Shown here in pieces: positions 6,968 through 14,990 of a DNA stretch of 14,990 bases (position 1 is its first letter; each line of letters opens with the position of its first letter). The position numbers were made by a program, and so were the translations under genes. The stretch comes from an uncultured Prevotella sp. (GTDB lineage: Bacteria > Bacteroidota > Bacteroidia > Bacteroidales > Bacteroidaceae): positions 1 through 14,990 of the forward strand of contig CALBYK010000136.1 in assembly GCA_937889855.1 (NCBI GenBank), read 5' to 3'. The notes beneath the pieces are model-generated. The model was not told where the DNA came from. It made no database searches and worked only from the letters and a program-made list of their open reading frames with translations.

Positions 6968-7882
6968 TTAGAACATCTTCTCGGGATAAACCCCGTCATC
7001 GGCAAGCTTCTTGAACTTCTCCACTACGCTTGGACGGTCCTCAGGATAAGTGACGCCGAACCACTTTGATGTGGTGTCGAGCACCTCGCATGTTGCCGTG
7101 CCGTCGTGGATGAGCTTGTCGACCATAAGTGGGATGAAGAACTCGCTCTTGAGGTTCTCCATGTTCTTCGGGTCGGAAAGGAACTCCTTGAAGTATTCGT
7201 CGCTGTGCTTGAAGTAGTCGGGAGTGAAGCCCCAGAAGTTCATTGACACAGGAGTGGTGTCGGGTATGGCAACCCATGTCTCGCCGTCGTCGGCAAGATA
7301 CTTCACCACGCCGTCGAAGCGCTGTATCTTTGTGCGCTCGACAACCGACGTGAGGTGGTGGTGCTCGTCGTTCTCGCAGATGCCGCGGCTGACGGTGCCG
7401 CTCTCGGAGAGAGTGTTGCCAACGCGGAAGCCCACCATTGCATATTTGCCTGTAGAGCCTTCTGGAAGCTCGGAGAGCCACTTGCCCATCACGCGGAAGG
7501 CGTCGCGGTCGTAGAAGTCGTCGCAGTTGAGCACGGCAAACGGCTCGTTGATTACGCTCTCGCCCATCATCAAGGCGTGGTTTGTGCCCCAAGGCTTTGT
7601 GCGGCCTTCCGGACATGTAAAGCCCTCAGGCAGGGCGTCGAGGCTCTGGAACACGAGCTCGCACGGGATGTGACCTTCATATTTGGAGAGAACGATGCGG
7701 CGGAAGTCGGCCTCGAAGTCCTTGCGGATTACAAAGACGAGTTTGCCGAAACCGGCGTTGATGGCATCGTAGATGGAGTAGTCCATGATGGTCTCGCCGT
7801 GAGGGCCGAGTTCGTCAAGTTGTTTCAAGCCGCCGTAGCGGCTGCCCATTCCTGCAGCGAGGAGAAAGAGTGTAGGTTTCAT
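6968..7882 (-). CDS. Sugar-1-phosphate nucleotidyltransferase family protein
   Basis: A 304-residue GT-A-type nucleotidyltransferase, expected in the cytoplasm, making an NDP-sugar from NTP and a sugar-1-phosphate. Residues 8-18 read LAAGMGSRYGG, the phosphate-binding G-x-G-x-R loop, with Lys20 following. PWGTNHAL at 97-104 corresponds to the family's conserved GT-x-x-A segment that contacts the sugar nucleotide, and NCDDFYD at 119-125 carries the metal-binding acidic residues. It is longer than MurU-type enzymes (about 225 residues), with a C-terminal extension of mixed helices; similar proteins are common in Bacteroidales but their substrate is usually unassigned. It starts at ATG 7882, 75 bp from a very good promoter, and appears to be a single-gene transcript. 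It could supply the phosphoglycosyl transferase at 723-1301, but no cluster links them. No sugar kinase is adjacent. Confidence 0.87.
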   Translation of the reverse strand: MKPTLFLLAAGMGSRYGGLKQLDELGPHGETIMDYSIYDAINAGFGKLVFVIRKDFEADFRRIVLSKYEGHIPCELVFQSLDALPEGFTCPEGRTKPWGTNHALMMGESVINEPFAVLNCDDFYDRDAFRVMGKWLSELPEGSTGKYAMVGFRVGNTLSESGTVSRGICENDEHHHLTSVVERTKIQRFDGVVKYLADDGETWVAIPDTTPVSMNFWGFTPDYFKHSDEYFKEFLSDPKNMENLKSEFFIPLMVDKLIHDGTATCEVLDTTSKWFGVTYPEDRPSVVEKFKKLADDGVYPEKMF

Positions 7883-7956
7883 AAATTTCTTGTTTTCTAT
7901 GTTTGTTTATGTTTAATATTTGTTCTTAGGCATGATAAGGTTTCCGATATCACGCG

Positions 7957-7987
7957 CAAAAGTAACAAATAAAGCCGAGACAGCAAA
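7957..7987 (-). promoter_or_regulatory. Bacteroidetes sigma-70-type promoter for the nucleotidyltransferase gene
   Basis: On the minus strand TTTG (7987-7984) is followed after exactly 19 bp by TACTTTTG (7964-7957), a full match to the known Bacteroidetes -33/-7 consensus TTTG and TAnnTTTG. Transcription would begin near 7950, leaving a leader of about 68 nt before ATG 7882. This is the best promoter match in the window and supports the taxonomic assignment. Confidence 0.85.
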
Positions 7988-8074
7988 GGGTTTGGCGGCT
8001 GATTTTCCGTAAAAGTGTATTTTTTACGCTTATTTGCGGTTCATCCGGTATTTCGAGTGTTGGAATCTTGAAAA

Positions 8075-8096
8075 ATAATTATATGTTCATAATTAT
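8075..8096 (-). terminator. Possible weak terminator downstream of tamL
   Basis: ATAATTAT at 8075-8082 is repeated in self-complementary form at 8089-8096 with a 6-nt loop. On the minus strand the stem runs into ATTTTTC. The stem is all A-T, so it is weak; together with the GC-rich palindrome at 8114-8147 it could end the tamB-tamL transcript. It could also be a regulator site for the nucleotidyltransferase promoter about 90 bp away. Confidence 0.35.
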
Positions 8097-8110
8097 CTTT
8101 GAGCGGCAAT

Positions 8111-8148
8111 CTGTAGGAGGGTATGGCATCCCTGCCATACCCTCCTAG
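8111..8148. repeat. Palindromic intergenic repeat, copy 2, overlapping the tamL stop
   Basis: Left arm TAGGAGGGTATGGC at 8114-8127, loop ATCCCT, right arm the exact complement at 8134-8147. It differs from copy 1 by one loop base and the outermost pair. Read on the minus strand, the stem opens with TAG, which is the stop codon of tamL (8147-8145). It is preceded by CTG on the + strand, as are the other copies. Confidence 0.9.
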
Positions 8149-10523
8149 AATGGATAGCCGATGGCGAAATGCAGGCTTTGCCCGTCGCGGAAACTCGGCA
8201 GGTTGTAGAATCCGCTCTTGTATGGCACGTGCAGTCCGATGCCCCAGTCGAGTCGCAGGACGAAGAAGTCCATGTCGTAGCGTATGCCCACGCCGGTGCC
8301 GAGAGCCATCTCGCGGAAGAAGTTCTTGAAGCGGAACTTGGAGCCTTCGCGGTAGCCGTCGTCCCTGAGTGCCCAGATGTTGCCGGCGTCGATGAACGCC
8401 GCTCCGTAGAGGTTGCCGAAAAGCCGCGGGCGATACTCGATGTTGAACTGTAGTTTCATGTCGCCCGTCTGGTCCATGTACGAGAGTTTCGACTGGTTGG
8501 TGTAGTACTTTCCTGGTCCGATGCTCCGCACGTTGAATGCCCTTATGCTGTTGGCACCGCCTACGTAGAACTGCTCGCTGTAGGGCGCGCTCTCAAGGTT
8601 GCCGTACGACCATATCACTCCCGTGCTGACATGCCCCACGAGCTGGTCGTGCTCGGTTAGCTGCCATGTCTTGCGGAAGTCGGCCTCTATCTTGAAGAAC
8701 TGCGCGTATGGGTTCTTGAACATTTTCTTTCCATGTTCGTTCCATTTTTTTCCGAAAGCCATGTAGCCGAGCGAGAGAATGTTTCCTGCCTCGCTCGCGC
8801 TCACTTGCCAGTAGATGGGGTTGCGTGTGTCGGCGGGCGACTGGTAGGTGAACGAGTAGCGCATCTTGGGCACGAACTGGTCGGCCATCGACACCATGAG
8901 GTAAGGGCTCTGGGCGACAATCTCGTTGAACGCCTCGGTCTGTGACGTCATATACTCGTATTGCATGATGAGCGGGGAGAAGGAGTGCTGGATGTTAGCC
9001 TTCGGGTGCAGGGTATATGTCAGCTCGCCCGACACTATGTGGCGCTTGAAGAATCCGGAGCGGTTGAGCACGTCGCTCGACGCCTTGACGAGCGTCGTCG
9101 GGAGGGCGTAGGGATGGCGCCCGCGCATGTACCTGCGTGGCACGAAGAGCAGCCTGGGCAGCTCGAGCGACACGCCGGCGCCATACTCGTAGGAGTTGAG
9201 CTTGGAGCTTGTGCCGTCAGCCCGGTGCCCCGTCTGCCACTCGTGCGACCCGTTGAGGTTGATGGACAGTTTCTCGCCGCCCCGGAAAGCGTTGTTCTTT
9301 GAGAATCCGAGAGTGATGCCAGGGCCTACACGCCCTGTTGTCTTGCCCACGAGGTTGGCCTCGAACGATATGTCGTATGGCTTGTCAAACACGCAGCTGA
9401 GCGTCATGTCCAGCGTGTCGCATGCTTCGGTCGTGTCGCGCGGGGCGAAGCTCAGGTCAACGCGTGAGAAGAGTCCCTTGCCGGTGAGCGTGTTGACGGA
9501 GCGCAGGTAGTCGGCGTAGCTGTAGAGCTTTCCCGGCTGCAGGCTCATGTCGCGTGTTATGACGGAGCGGCGTATGGGCGACCGCTTGCCGTTATATATT
9601 ATTGTGTAGCGGCGGCGCACGAGGGTGTCGCGCAGTTGGTCGAGCGCGGTCTTGCGCAGCTCGAGGTTCACTCTTCCCACATACCACTTGCGTCCCACGC
9701 GGCTCGGCAGGGAGTCGGCATATTGCAGCCTTACCTGCGCCTTGCCGGCTGTGGCAATGGTGTCGGCAAGATAGGTGGCGTAGCCCGGCTGGTAGTAGAA
9801 GAAACCGTTGTTGCGCAGCAGTGTCGAGACGCGTGTGCGTTCGGCGTCGAGTGTTGAGACGTCGAACGGGTCGCCTGGCTTGACGATTGCCTTTGCCCGT
9901 GTGGAGTCGATGAGTTGCTGCGCGGCGGGCGGGAAGTTGACGTAGGTGAGAGTGTCGATGGTGTGCAGCTCGCCGAAGTTGACGGTGTACGTAACCTTGG
10001 CTTTCTTGGAGCCTGGACGGCTGCTCACCTCGTAGTTGGTGTATCCGCTGAAGTAGCCTCGCGAGTGGAGCAGCTCGTTTGCCACCTGCGTGTGCAGCTG
10101 CGGGTTGACCGAGCTTAGCAGCACGGGCTTCTTGCCGAAGGTCTTGCCAATCCATTTGCCTATGCCGTCCTCGGATGACGCGAAGGCGTTGTATATCCAC
10201 AGACGGAACGGCGGCCATGGCCACCGGTAGGAGGAGCTGCCGAGGATGGAGTTGTTGGGCGCGGTGGCAAGCGCTTCCTCAAGCTCCTCCTGCGTGGAGT
10301 AGAAGTGGTCGTTCTTTTCCACATTCTCATATATAGTAGACTTCAGTCCGGTGAACAGCTTGTCGTCGTCGGGCACGGTGGAGGTGCTGGAGCATGCGGA
10401 GAGGAGAAGAAGGGCAAGAAGCCCTGCTCCCAATCCGCCGATGGCGTATTTTGCTCTTCCTGGCAGGGAGGGGAGTGATATGTGGTGTCGGGTTGTTTTA
10501 TGCATAATATTGTTACTTGTCAT
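8145..10523 (-). CDS. tamL: TamL, lipidated TamA-like Omp85 outer-membrane protein
   Basis: A 792-residue BamA/TamA-superfamily protein which, with TamB, forms an envelope-spanning module that helps place proteins or lipids in the outer membrane. Bacteroidetes carry a lipoprotein variant, TamL. I start it at ATG 10523 (ATG 10505 is also possible), because the reading frame further upstream runs through a palindromic repeat. A lipoprotein signal follows: basic N-region, then GLLALLLLSAC with the lipidated Cys at residue 44, and SSTSTVPDDDKLF after it. Residues about 50-380 should be POTRA domains; about 385-792 the 16-strand barrel, beginning near GRVGPGITLGFSKNNAF. The Omp85 loop-6 motif appears as FYVGGANSIRAF (about 652-663), with Ala where many homologues have Gly. 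The protein ends in GYPF, with the terminal Phe expected of an outer-membrane barrel. It is the second gene of the tamB-tamL operon. Confidence 0.93.
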   Translation of the reverse strand: MTSNNIMHKTTRHHISLPSLPGRAKYAIGGLGAGLLALLLLSACSSTSTVPDDDKLFTGLKSTIYENVEKNDHFYSTQEELEEALATAPNNSILGSSSYRWPWPPFRLWIYNAFASSEDGIGKWIGKTFGKKPVLLSSVNPQLHTQVANELLHSRGYFSGYTNYEVSSRPGSKKAKVTYTVNFGELHTIDTLTYVNFPPAAQQLIDSTRAKAIVKPGDPFDVSTLDAERTRVSTLLRNNGFFYYQPGYATYLADTIATAGKAQVRLQYADSLPSRVGRKWYVGRVNLELRKTALDQLRDTLVRRRYTIIYNGKRSPIRRSVITRDMSLQPGKLYSYADYLRSVNTLTGKGLFSRVDLSFAPRDTTEACDTLDMTLSCVFDKPYDISFEANLVGKTTGRVGPGITLGFSKNNAFRGGEKLSINLNGSHEWQTGHRADGTSSKLNSYEYGAGVSLELPRLLFVPRRYMRGRHPYALPTTLVKASSDVLNRSGFFKRHIVSGELTYTLHPKANIQHSFSPLIMQYEYMTSQTEAFNEIVAQSPYLMVSMADQFVPKMRYSFTYQSPADTRNPIYWQVSASEAGNILSLGYMAFGKKWNEHGKKMFKNPYAQFFKIEADFRKTWQLTEHDQLVGHVSTGVIWSYGNLESAPYSEQFYVGGANSIRAFNVRSIGPGKYYTNQSKLSYMDQTGDMKLQFNIEYRPRLFGNLYGAAFIDAGNIWALRDDGYREGSKFRFKNFFREMALGTGVGIRYDMDFFVLRLDWGIGLHVPYKSGFYNLPSFRDGQSLHFAIGYPF

Positions 10524-10543
10524 GATTGGCCATTCGTTTTTTT

Positions 10544-10580
10544 CTGTAGGAGGGTATGTCAGGGATGTCATACCCTCCTA
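10544..10580. repeat. Palindromic intergenic repeat, copy 3, between tamB and tamL
   Basis: Arms TAGGAGGGTATG (10547-10558) and its complement (10569-10580) are identical to the outer parts of the other copies, again preceded by CTG. The centre is TCAGGGATGT: relative to copy 2 the loop is inverted (AGGGAT instead of ATCCCT), and one inner base pair is T·T instead of G·C. On the minus strand the stem opens with TAG, the stop codon of tamB (10580-10578). The hairpin fills most of the 54-bp gap before tamL. Confidence 0.9.
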
Positions 10581-13500
10581 TTTCTTGTTTACGACGGTGT
10601 CGTTGGGCAGCGCGTCCTGCTTGTTCTTCTTGAAGCGGAAGAGGTCTTTGAAGTGCTGCAGCTTCTTGCGCCACATGAAACCGCCTCCAAACTGCTCCAC
10701 ATATCCCTCGAGCCAGTCGTAGGAGTCGCGGTTGTAGAAGAGCTTGAGATACTTGTTGGAGTTGGGCGATAGCCGGTATTCGAAGGTGACGTTGTCGAAG
10801 AACGTGTCGTTCTGGTTCTCCACCTCGGCTCCGCTCGACACCTTGCCGCCTATGACGATGCGCAGGCGGTTGTTCCACAGACGCTTGGAGAACTTGAACG
10901 AGTAGTCGGTGTGCAGCTGTCCCGACCCCACCGTGGTGTTGTCCATGCCGAACGAGAGGTCGATGGTGCGCAGGGCGTTGCCCGAGATTTTGTTTATCTC
11001 CGAGCTGAGGAAGGTGCTCAGCACGCTTGTCGCGGAGAGCGATCCGAGGTTGTTGTCGGTGATGTACATGCCGGTGGTGAGCATTGTGACGGCTGTCTTG
11101 CCGCGGCTCTCTGCCGACTGTGTCATCAACTCGTTGTGCAGCTGCTGGTCGTCGGGCGCGTCGATGATGAACTGCAGTCCCATGTCCTGGAGCGTTTTCG
11201 ACAGCACGACGCCACACTCGAACGTGACGCTGCGTCCCGTCCCACCGTCTGTAGACACCGTTGTCTTGTTCTCCTCAGTGGCGGTGATGTTGAGCCGTGG
11301 GTTCATCGGGTCGCCCGAGAACTCGGCATAGCTGCCGTCCTTGATGGTGAACGTCTTGAGCGGGATGACGGGCAGCGAGTATTTCATCTCGCCCGAGCCT
11401 ATGGTGTAGCGTCCGTAGAGCGAGAGTCCGTCGCTTGCCGTGTAAAGCATGCGCAGGTTGCCGCCGCCTATGATGTCAACATAGTTTGACTTGTCGGTGT
11501 TGAGCGCGCACAGCACGTGTGCCCCGTCGTCTATGTTCACCGTGAGGTCCATGTTGAGGCCGTTGATGGGCGGCCGCGTCACGGTCACGGCGTCAGGGTT
11601 GCGGAAGTTGACAAACTTCACGAGGCCGTCCAGCTGGTTGTCGGTTGATAGCGGTGAGTCGCGCAGTATGTATGTGATGTCGCTCGAACCGAGCACGTCA
11701 AGCCGTCCGCGCATGCGCAGCGCCTCGAGCGGTCCGTCGACGAGTCCGAGGAAGTTGACGTAGGCCTTGCCGTAGGCCTCGGAGCGCGCCTGTTCCTTGG
11801 AGTCGATGAGCAGGTAGTTGTCGGCACGCATGCGTATGTAGGCCCGCATGCGGTCGAGTTGGGCAAAGTCGAAGTAGCCGTATAGCGTCAGCGCGTTGTT
11901 GTTGCGCGCGAACATCTGGAAGTTCTCAAATTGCATGCGGCTGTTCTTGATGGTAAGCTCGTCGTCGCACAGGCGCATCTTCACGCCGTATGGCTCGCTT
12001 GCCACGTAGACCGAGTCGAAGTAGAGCTCACCGTTGACGTCGGGGTGTGACAGCGTGCCGTGTACCTTGACGTTGCCTTCGGCATAGCCGAGGAAGTTGA
12101 TGATGCGGTCGGGGATGAACCCGTCGAGCAGGAGCAGCGGCGTGTGCGACAGCTTCAGGTCGGCATCAAGCGTTCCCTCGCCCTCTGTGTCGTACATTCC
12201 GGAGAGGGTGCACACCTCGTAGTCGTCCATCGACAGGTTGCCGTCCACATAGTGCTCCTTGCCGTTGTCCTTAGGCATGTACACAAACTCGCTTGCGAGG
12301 TTGCCTATCGGACAGTCCTCGTATGACATGCGGTCAACGCTGAGCGACGACGACACCGACATGTTGCCGTCGTCGGCCACCATCCAGTGGAAGTCGCCGT
12401 TCATTAGCCCTGCCACCTTCGGCGCGTAGGGCACGATGGAGAGCACCTTCTGCAGGTCGAACTTGGCGAGGCTCACGCTCAGGTCCTGCCTTGCCTCGGT
12501 GCTGTCGTTGGAATAGATTTGCACGCCCATTCCGTCGTCCGCCAGCAGCCGCATGTCGGCTGATATGCGCTTGTTGTCGGCAAAGAACACGTAGTTGCCC
12601 TTGTTCACCTTGAACTTCTTGTATCCCAGCACGGGGTCGATGCCTCCCAGGGCCACGCGCACGCCTCCCGGCTCCATGTCGGCCTTGAGCCCGAGGGCGA
12701 TGCCGAGCTTGTCGCGGTTGTCGAAGACCCGTGTGCCGAGGTACAGCGACGACTGCGTGAAGGCGCCGCGGAACTTGGCGTTGAACACAAACTGCGGGTT
12801 GTATCGGTTATTGCGTATCTGTCCCTCGAAGTCGGTTTTGGCAGAGTCCGACTTGAAGGCGAGCCTTATGGTGTCGAGCTGCACTCCGGAGGCGATGAGC
12901 GAGTCGAGGCTCACCGTTCCGTTCACGCCGTCGCGCGGCGCCGTGGCAAGGTCGATGTAGGCGTTGTGGAAGTCGTATCCGAAGCGTTTCATTATCCGGC
13001 TGAATACGTTGTGCTTGCCGGCGCTGACGTACAGGGCGGTCTCCGGCAGGCGTGAGCGCAGGCGCATGAGGTCGATGTAGCGTTCGTCGCGCTGCTTGAC
13101 GAGCTCCTTGTTCACCTCGGTGAGGTGGCGTGTGATGTGCTCGATGCTTCCGCCGCCGTCGAAGCGCAGGGCGAAGTCGCCGCTTGTGAGGGCGGCGTGC
13201 GTTGAGTCGCGGTGGGTGAACACGTCGATGGAGATGTTCTCGGGACGGTAGTTGTTGGCTGAGTCGCGCATGACAATATTGCCGATGGTGCCTTGCAAGG
13301 TGTGGCTCCCTGCGAGGTCGCTAAGCAGGCGGACGTTGGCTGTGAGCGACGTGCTGAACGGCCGTTTGGTTAGCCCCATGCGCATGAAGTCGGCGTTGAC
13401 GAGGTCGCACACGAGTTTGGCGTCAATCTTGCGCCTGCTCATGAGCGCGCTGAGGTCAATGACACCGTTGATTATAGGTGTGCGGCTGTCGACGACGGCA

Positions 13501-14990
13501 CGTCCCACGCCGTTCTTCACCGATGCCGTGAGCGACATGCCCGAGAGGTCGTAGCCGTTGTAGGCGAACCGTTCCACGGCGCCTCGTGCCTCAAGGCGTG
13601 TGTGTGGCGAGAGAAAGTCGAATCCGGCGCCGTTTGCCGTCAGCTCCCCAGTGAATGGGCGCACCGGCAGGGACGGAAGGAAGTTGGCAAGGTGCAGGTT
13701 GTGCGCCGAGAGGCGTGCGTTGTAGGCGAGCGAGCGGGCATTGAACATGGCGTTGCCGCCTACTGTCCCGCCTCCTTGCGACGCGTCGAAGCGTGCCTGG
13801 TAGCGTGGTCCGTCGGCATGTATGTCGGCGCGCAGGCCTATGCCTTGCGGTATGTTGAGCGAGCTTGCCACGGCCTTGGGCAGCAACGACTTGACGAAGC
13901 TGAGGTTGTAGGTGCGTCCCTCTGCCTTGATGTCGGCTCTGAGGCGGGCGGGCGACATGAGGTTTTGTGCCCTGCCGCTGGCCTTGAGAGTCAGCACGGT
14001 GGGGTAGGTGATGTCCAGCTGCTGTATTCGCAGGGCTTGCATGTTGCCGTTGATGTCGGCGTTGAGCGTTATGGGTGTGTCGGGCAGACTCCGCAGGAAT
14101 TGTGCGGGCAAGAAGCCGAGCAGCGGGGAGAAGTCGCTCTTGACGATGTATCCTTTTGCGTCGACGCTCATTTTCCCCGGGTCGTGATGGTCAAAGGTGG
14201 AGAAGTCCATGTCCACCTTTGCCGTGAGCATTGAGCGTGGCGTGCGTAGGTGGAGGTCGGGCAGCTGTATGTGGGTGGAGTCGAGCCTCACGCTGCCGCT
14301 CAGCTCTCGCACGCTGATGCCGCTCTTGTCAGTGAGGGCACATTCGGTGAGACGCAGACGCAGCATGTCGGCGTTGTAGAGCAGCGAGTCGACGTGCAGG
14401 GCTACGCCGGTGAGGGCTATGTGGTTGTAGTCGAGTCCTTGTTGAGGCTTCTCGAAGCGGTTGTCGTAGGTGAGGGAGCCGTCGCGCCAGTCGAGCGAGT
14501 TGACGGCATACTGTCCCTTGAAGAGGTCGAACATGCCTCCCTCGGCCTTCAGCTTGCCCATGGAGGCAGCCACGCGCAGGGTGTCGCCCAGCATGTGCAG
14601 GGCGACGGACGAACTGTTGAGCGCAAGCCGGCACACGTTTATCTTCCAGTAGCTGGGCGTGCTTGTGGTGTCCTCGGGCACCGTGTCGCTCAGCGCCACG
14701 TCGATGTGCGCCCCGTCGATGGATGCGTCGTCGAGCATGACGGTCTGGCGGCCAAGGTCTATGCCCCGGCTGTGCAGCCGCAGGTGCCCCACCTCGCCCT
14801 TGACGCGTGCTGACGGCACAAACTGGGCTGTGTTGAGCTTTACGTCGGCAAAGTCGAGGCGGTCGATGACTATGCGTTTGTCGAACAGCGGGCGCAGGCG
14901 CACCTTCACCGCGAGCTGGCGTGCTTGGGCTATGGTGTCGGTGACATTTGGCAGGGAGTCGTTTGGCTGGGTGGCTTGCAGGCCGTATAT
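10578..14990 (-). CDS. tamB: TamB-like translocation and assembly protein (5' end outside window)
   Basis: The frame is open to the edge of the window, giving 1470 visible residues of an AsmA/TamB-type protein; the N-terminal membrane anchor is missing. The GTG at 14909 is not a credible start, since 27 more in-frame codons precede it (…NDSLPNVTDTIAQARQLAV). TamB proteins form a long, lipid-lined beta-taco across the periplasm and work with TamA/TamL. The sequence shows the expected long series of short alternating beta strands (IRLAFKSDSAKTDFEGQI-like), few Cys, and little low-complexity sequence. The C-terminal DUF490 region includes NPRLNITATEENKT, a block on loss of oligomer-like conformers with MTQSAESRGKTAVTMLTTG, and the closing LWNNRLRIVIGGKVSSGAE followed by aromatic strands. 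It is followed after 54 bp by tamL. The stop codon TAG is part of a palindromic repeat. The GC content is clearly higher than in the 2704-6738 region. Confidence 0.92.
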   Translation of the reverse strand: MYGLQATQPNDSLPNVTDTIAQARQLAVKVRLRPLFDKRIVIDRLDFADVKLNTAQFVPSARVKGEVGHLRLHSRGIDLGRQTVMLDDASIDGAHIDVALSDTVPEDTTSTPSYWKINVCRLALNSSSVALHMLGDTLRVAASMGKLKAEGGMFDLFKGQYAVNSLDWRDGSLTYDNRFEKPQQGLDYNHIALTGVALHVDSLLYNADMLRLRLTECALTDKSGISVRELSGSVRLDSTHIQLPDLHLRTPRSMLTAKVDMDFSTFDHHDPGKMSVDAKGYIVKSDFSPLLGFLPAQFLRSLPDTPITLNADINGNMQALRIQQLDITYPTVLTLKASGRAQNLMSPARLRADIKAEGRTYNLSFVKSLLPKAVASSLNIPQGIGLRADIHADGPRYQARFDASQGGGTVGGNAMFNARSLAYNARLSAHNLHLANFLPSLPVRPFTGELTANGAGFDFLSPHTRLEARGAVERFAYNGYDLSGMSLTASVKNGVGRAVVDSRTPIINGVIDLSALMSRRKIDAKLVCDLVNADFMRMGLTKRPFSTSLTANVRLLSDLAGSHTLQGTIGNIVMRDSANNYRPENISIDVFTHRDSTHAALTSGDFALRFDGGGSIEHITRHLTEVNKELVKQRDERYIDLMRLRSRLPETALYVSAGKHNVFSRIMKRFGYDFHNAYIDLATAPRDGVNGTVSLDSLIASGVQLDTIRLAFKSDSAKTDFEGQIRNNRYNPQFVFNAKFRGAFTQSSLYLGTRVFDNRDKLGIALGLKADMEPGGVRVALGGIDPVLGYKKFKVNKGNYVFFADNKRISADMRLLADDGMGVQIYSNDSTEARQDLSVSLAKFDLQKVLSIVPYAPKVAGLMNGDFHWMVADDGNMSVSSSLSVDRMSYEDCPIGNLASEFVYMPKDNGKEHYVDGNLSMDDYEVCTLSGMYDTEGEGTLDADLKLSHTPLLLLDGFIPDRIINFLGYAEGNVKVHGTLSHPDVNGELYFDSVYVASEPYGVKMRLCDDELTIKNSRMQFENFQMFARNNNALTLYGYFDFAQLDRMRAYIRMRADNYLLIDSKEQARSEAYGKAYVNFLGLVDGPLEALRMRGRLDVLGSSDITYILRDSPLSTDNQLDGLVKFVNFRNPDAVTVTRPPINGLNMDLTVNIDDGAHVLCALNTDKSNYVDIIGGGNLRMLYTASDGLSLYGRYTIGSGEMKYSLPVIPLKTFTIKDGSYAEFSGDPMNPRLNITATEENKTTVSTDGGTGRSVTFECGVVLSKTLQDMGLQFIIDAPDDQQLHNELMTQSAESRGKTAVTMLTTGMYITDNNLGSLSATSVLSTFLSSEINKISGNALRTIDLSFGMDNTTVGSGQLHTDYSFKFSKRLWNNRLRIVIGGKVSSGAEVENQNDTFFDNVTFEYRLSPNSNKYLKLFYNRDSYDWLEGYVEQFGGGFMWRKKLQHFKDLFRFKKNKQDALPNDTVVNKK

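Noticed and set aside
10524..10571. In-frame ATG at 10571 as the tamL start, with AGGAGG two bases upstream
   Set aside because: The ATG and AGGAGG both belong to the palindromic repeat, the spacing is too short, and Bacteroidetes rarely use Shine-Dalgarno sites. The extra 16 residues would be encoded by the repeat and the lipoprotein signal is complete from 10523 or 10505.
634..10580. The three palindromes as a CRISPR array
   Set aside because: Copies are kilobases apart with no regular spacers and no cas genes.

Overview
The window looks like a chromosomal segment from a member of the Bacteroidales, most likely a Prevotella-like or related gut/oral lineage. Supporting signs are a lipoprotein form of TamA (TamL) paired with TamB, a Bacteroidetes-type promoter (TTTG, 19 bp, TAnnTTTG), no convincing Shine-Dalgarno sequences, a secreted protein with a T9SS/Por-type C-terminal tail, and a stand-alone LytTR regulator. 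The genus is inferred, not demonstrated.

Layout. (1) 1-547, + strand: the 3' end of a family 20 glycoside hydrolase (beta-N-acetylhexosaminidase). (2) 723-1301, - strand: a small phosphoglycosyl transferase of the kind that starts exopolysaccharide or O-glycan assembly on undecaprenyl phosphate. (3) 1545-5832, - strand: two secreted-protein genes 100 bp apart. The upstream one encodes a 1042-residue, mostly helical protein ending in a dockerin-like calcium loop. The downstream one encodes a 352-residue protein with two tandem cohesin-like domains and a Por-type tail, followed by a strong terminator. (4) 5833-6291: a 459-bp divergent AT-rich control region. (5) 6292-6738, + strand: a stand-alone LytTR DNA-binding protein with a G9 tract near its 3' end, then a strong hairpin terminator shared with the convergent neighbour. 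(6) 6968-7882, - strand: a sugar-1-phosphate nucleotidyltransferase-like enzyme with the clearest promoter in the window. (7) 8145-14990, - strand: tamB (5' end outside the window) followed by tamL, an envelope assembly module.

An almost perfect 14-15 bp palindrome occurs three times (634-669, 8114-8147, 10547-10580), always between genes or at gene ends. Two copies supply the TAG stop codons of tamL and tamB.

The theme is the cell envelope: glycan trimming, glycan initiation, nucleotide-sugar supply, outer-membrane protein assembly, and a putative secreted scaffold. The most interesting candidate is the adjacent dockerin-like and cohesin-like pair. Both assignments rest on visible motifs and would need structural confirmation.
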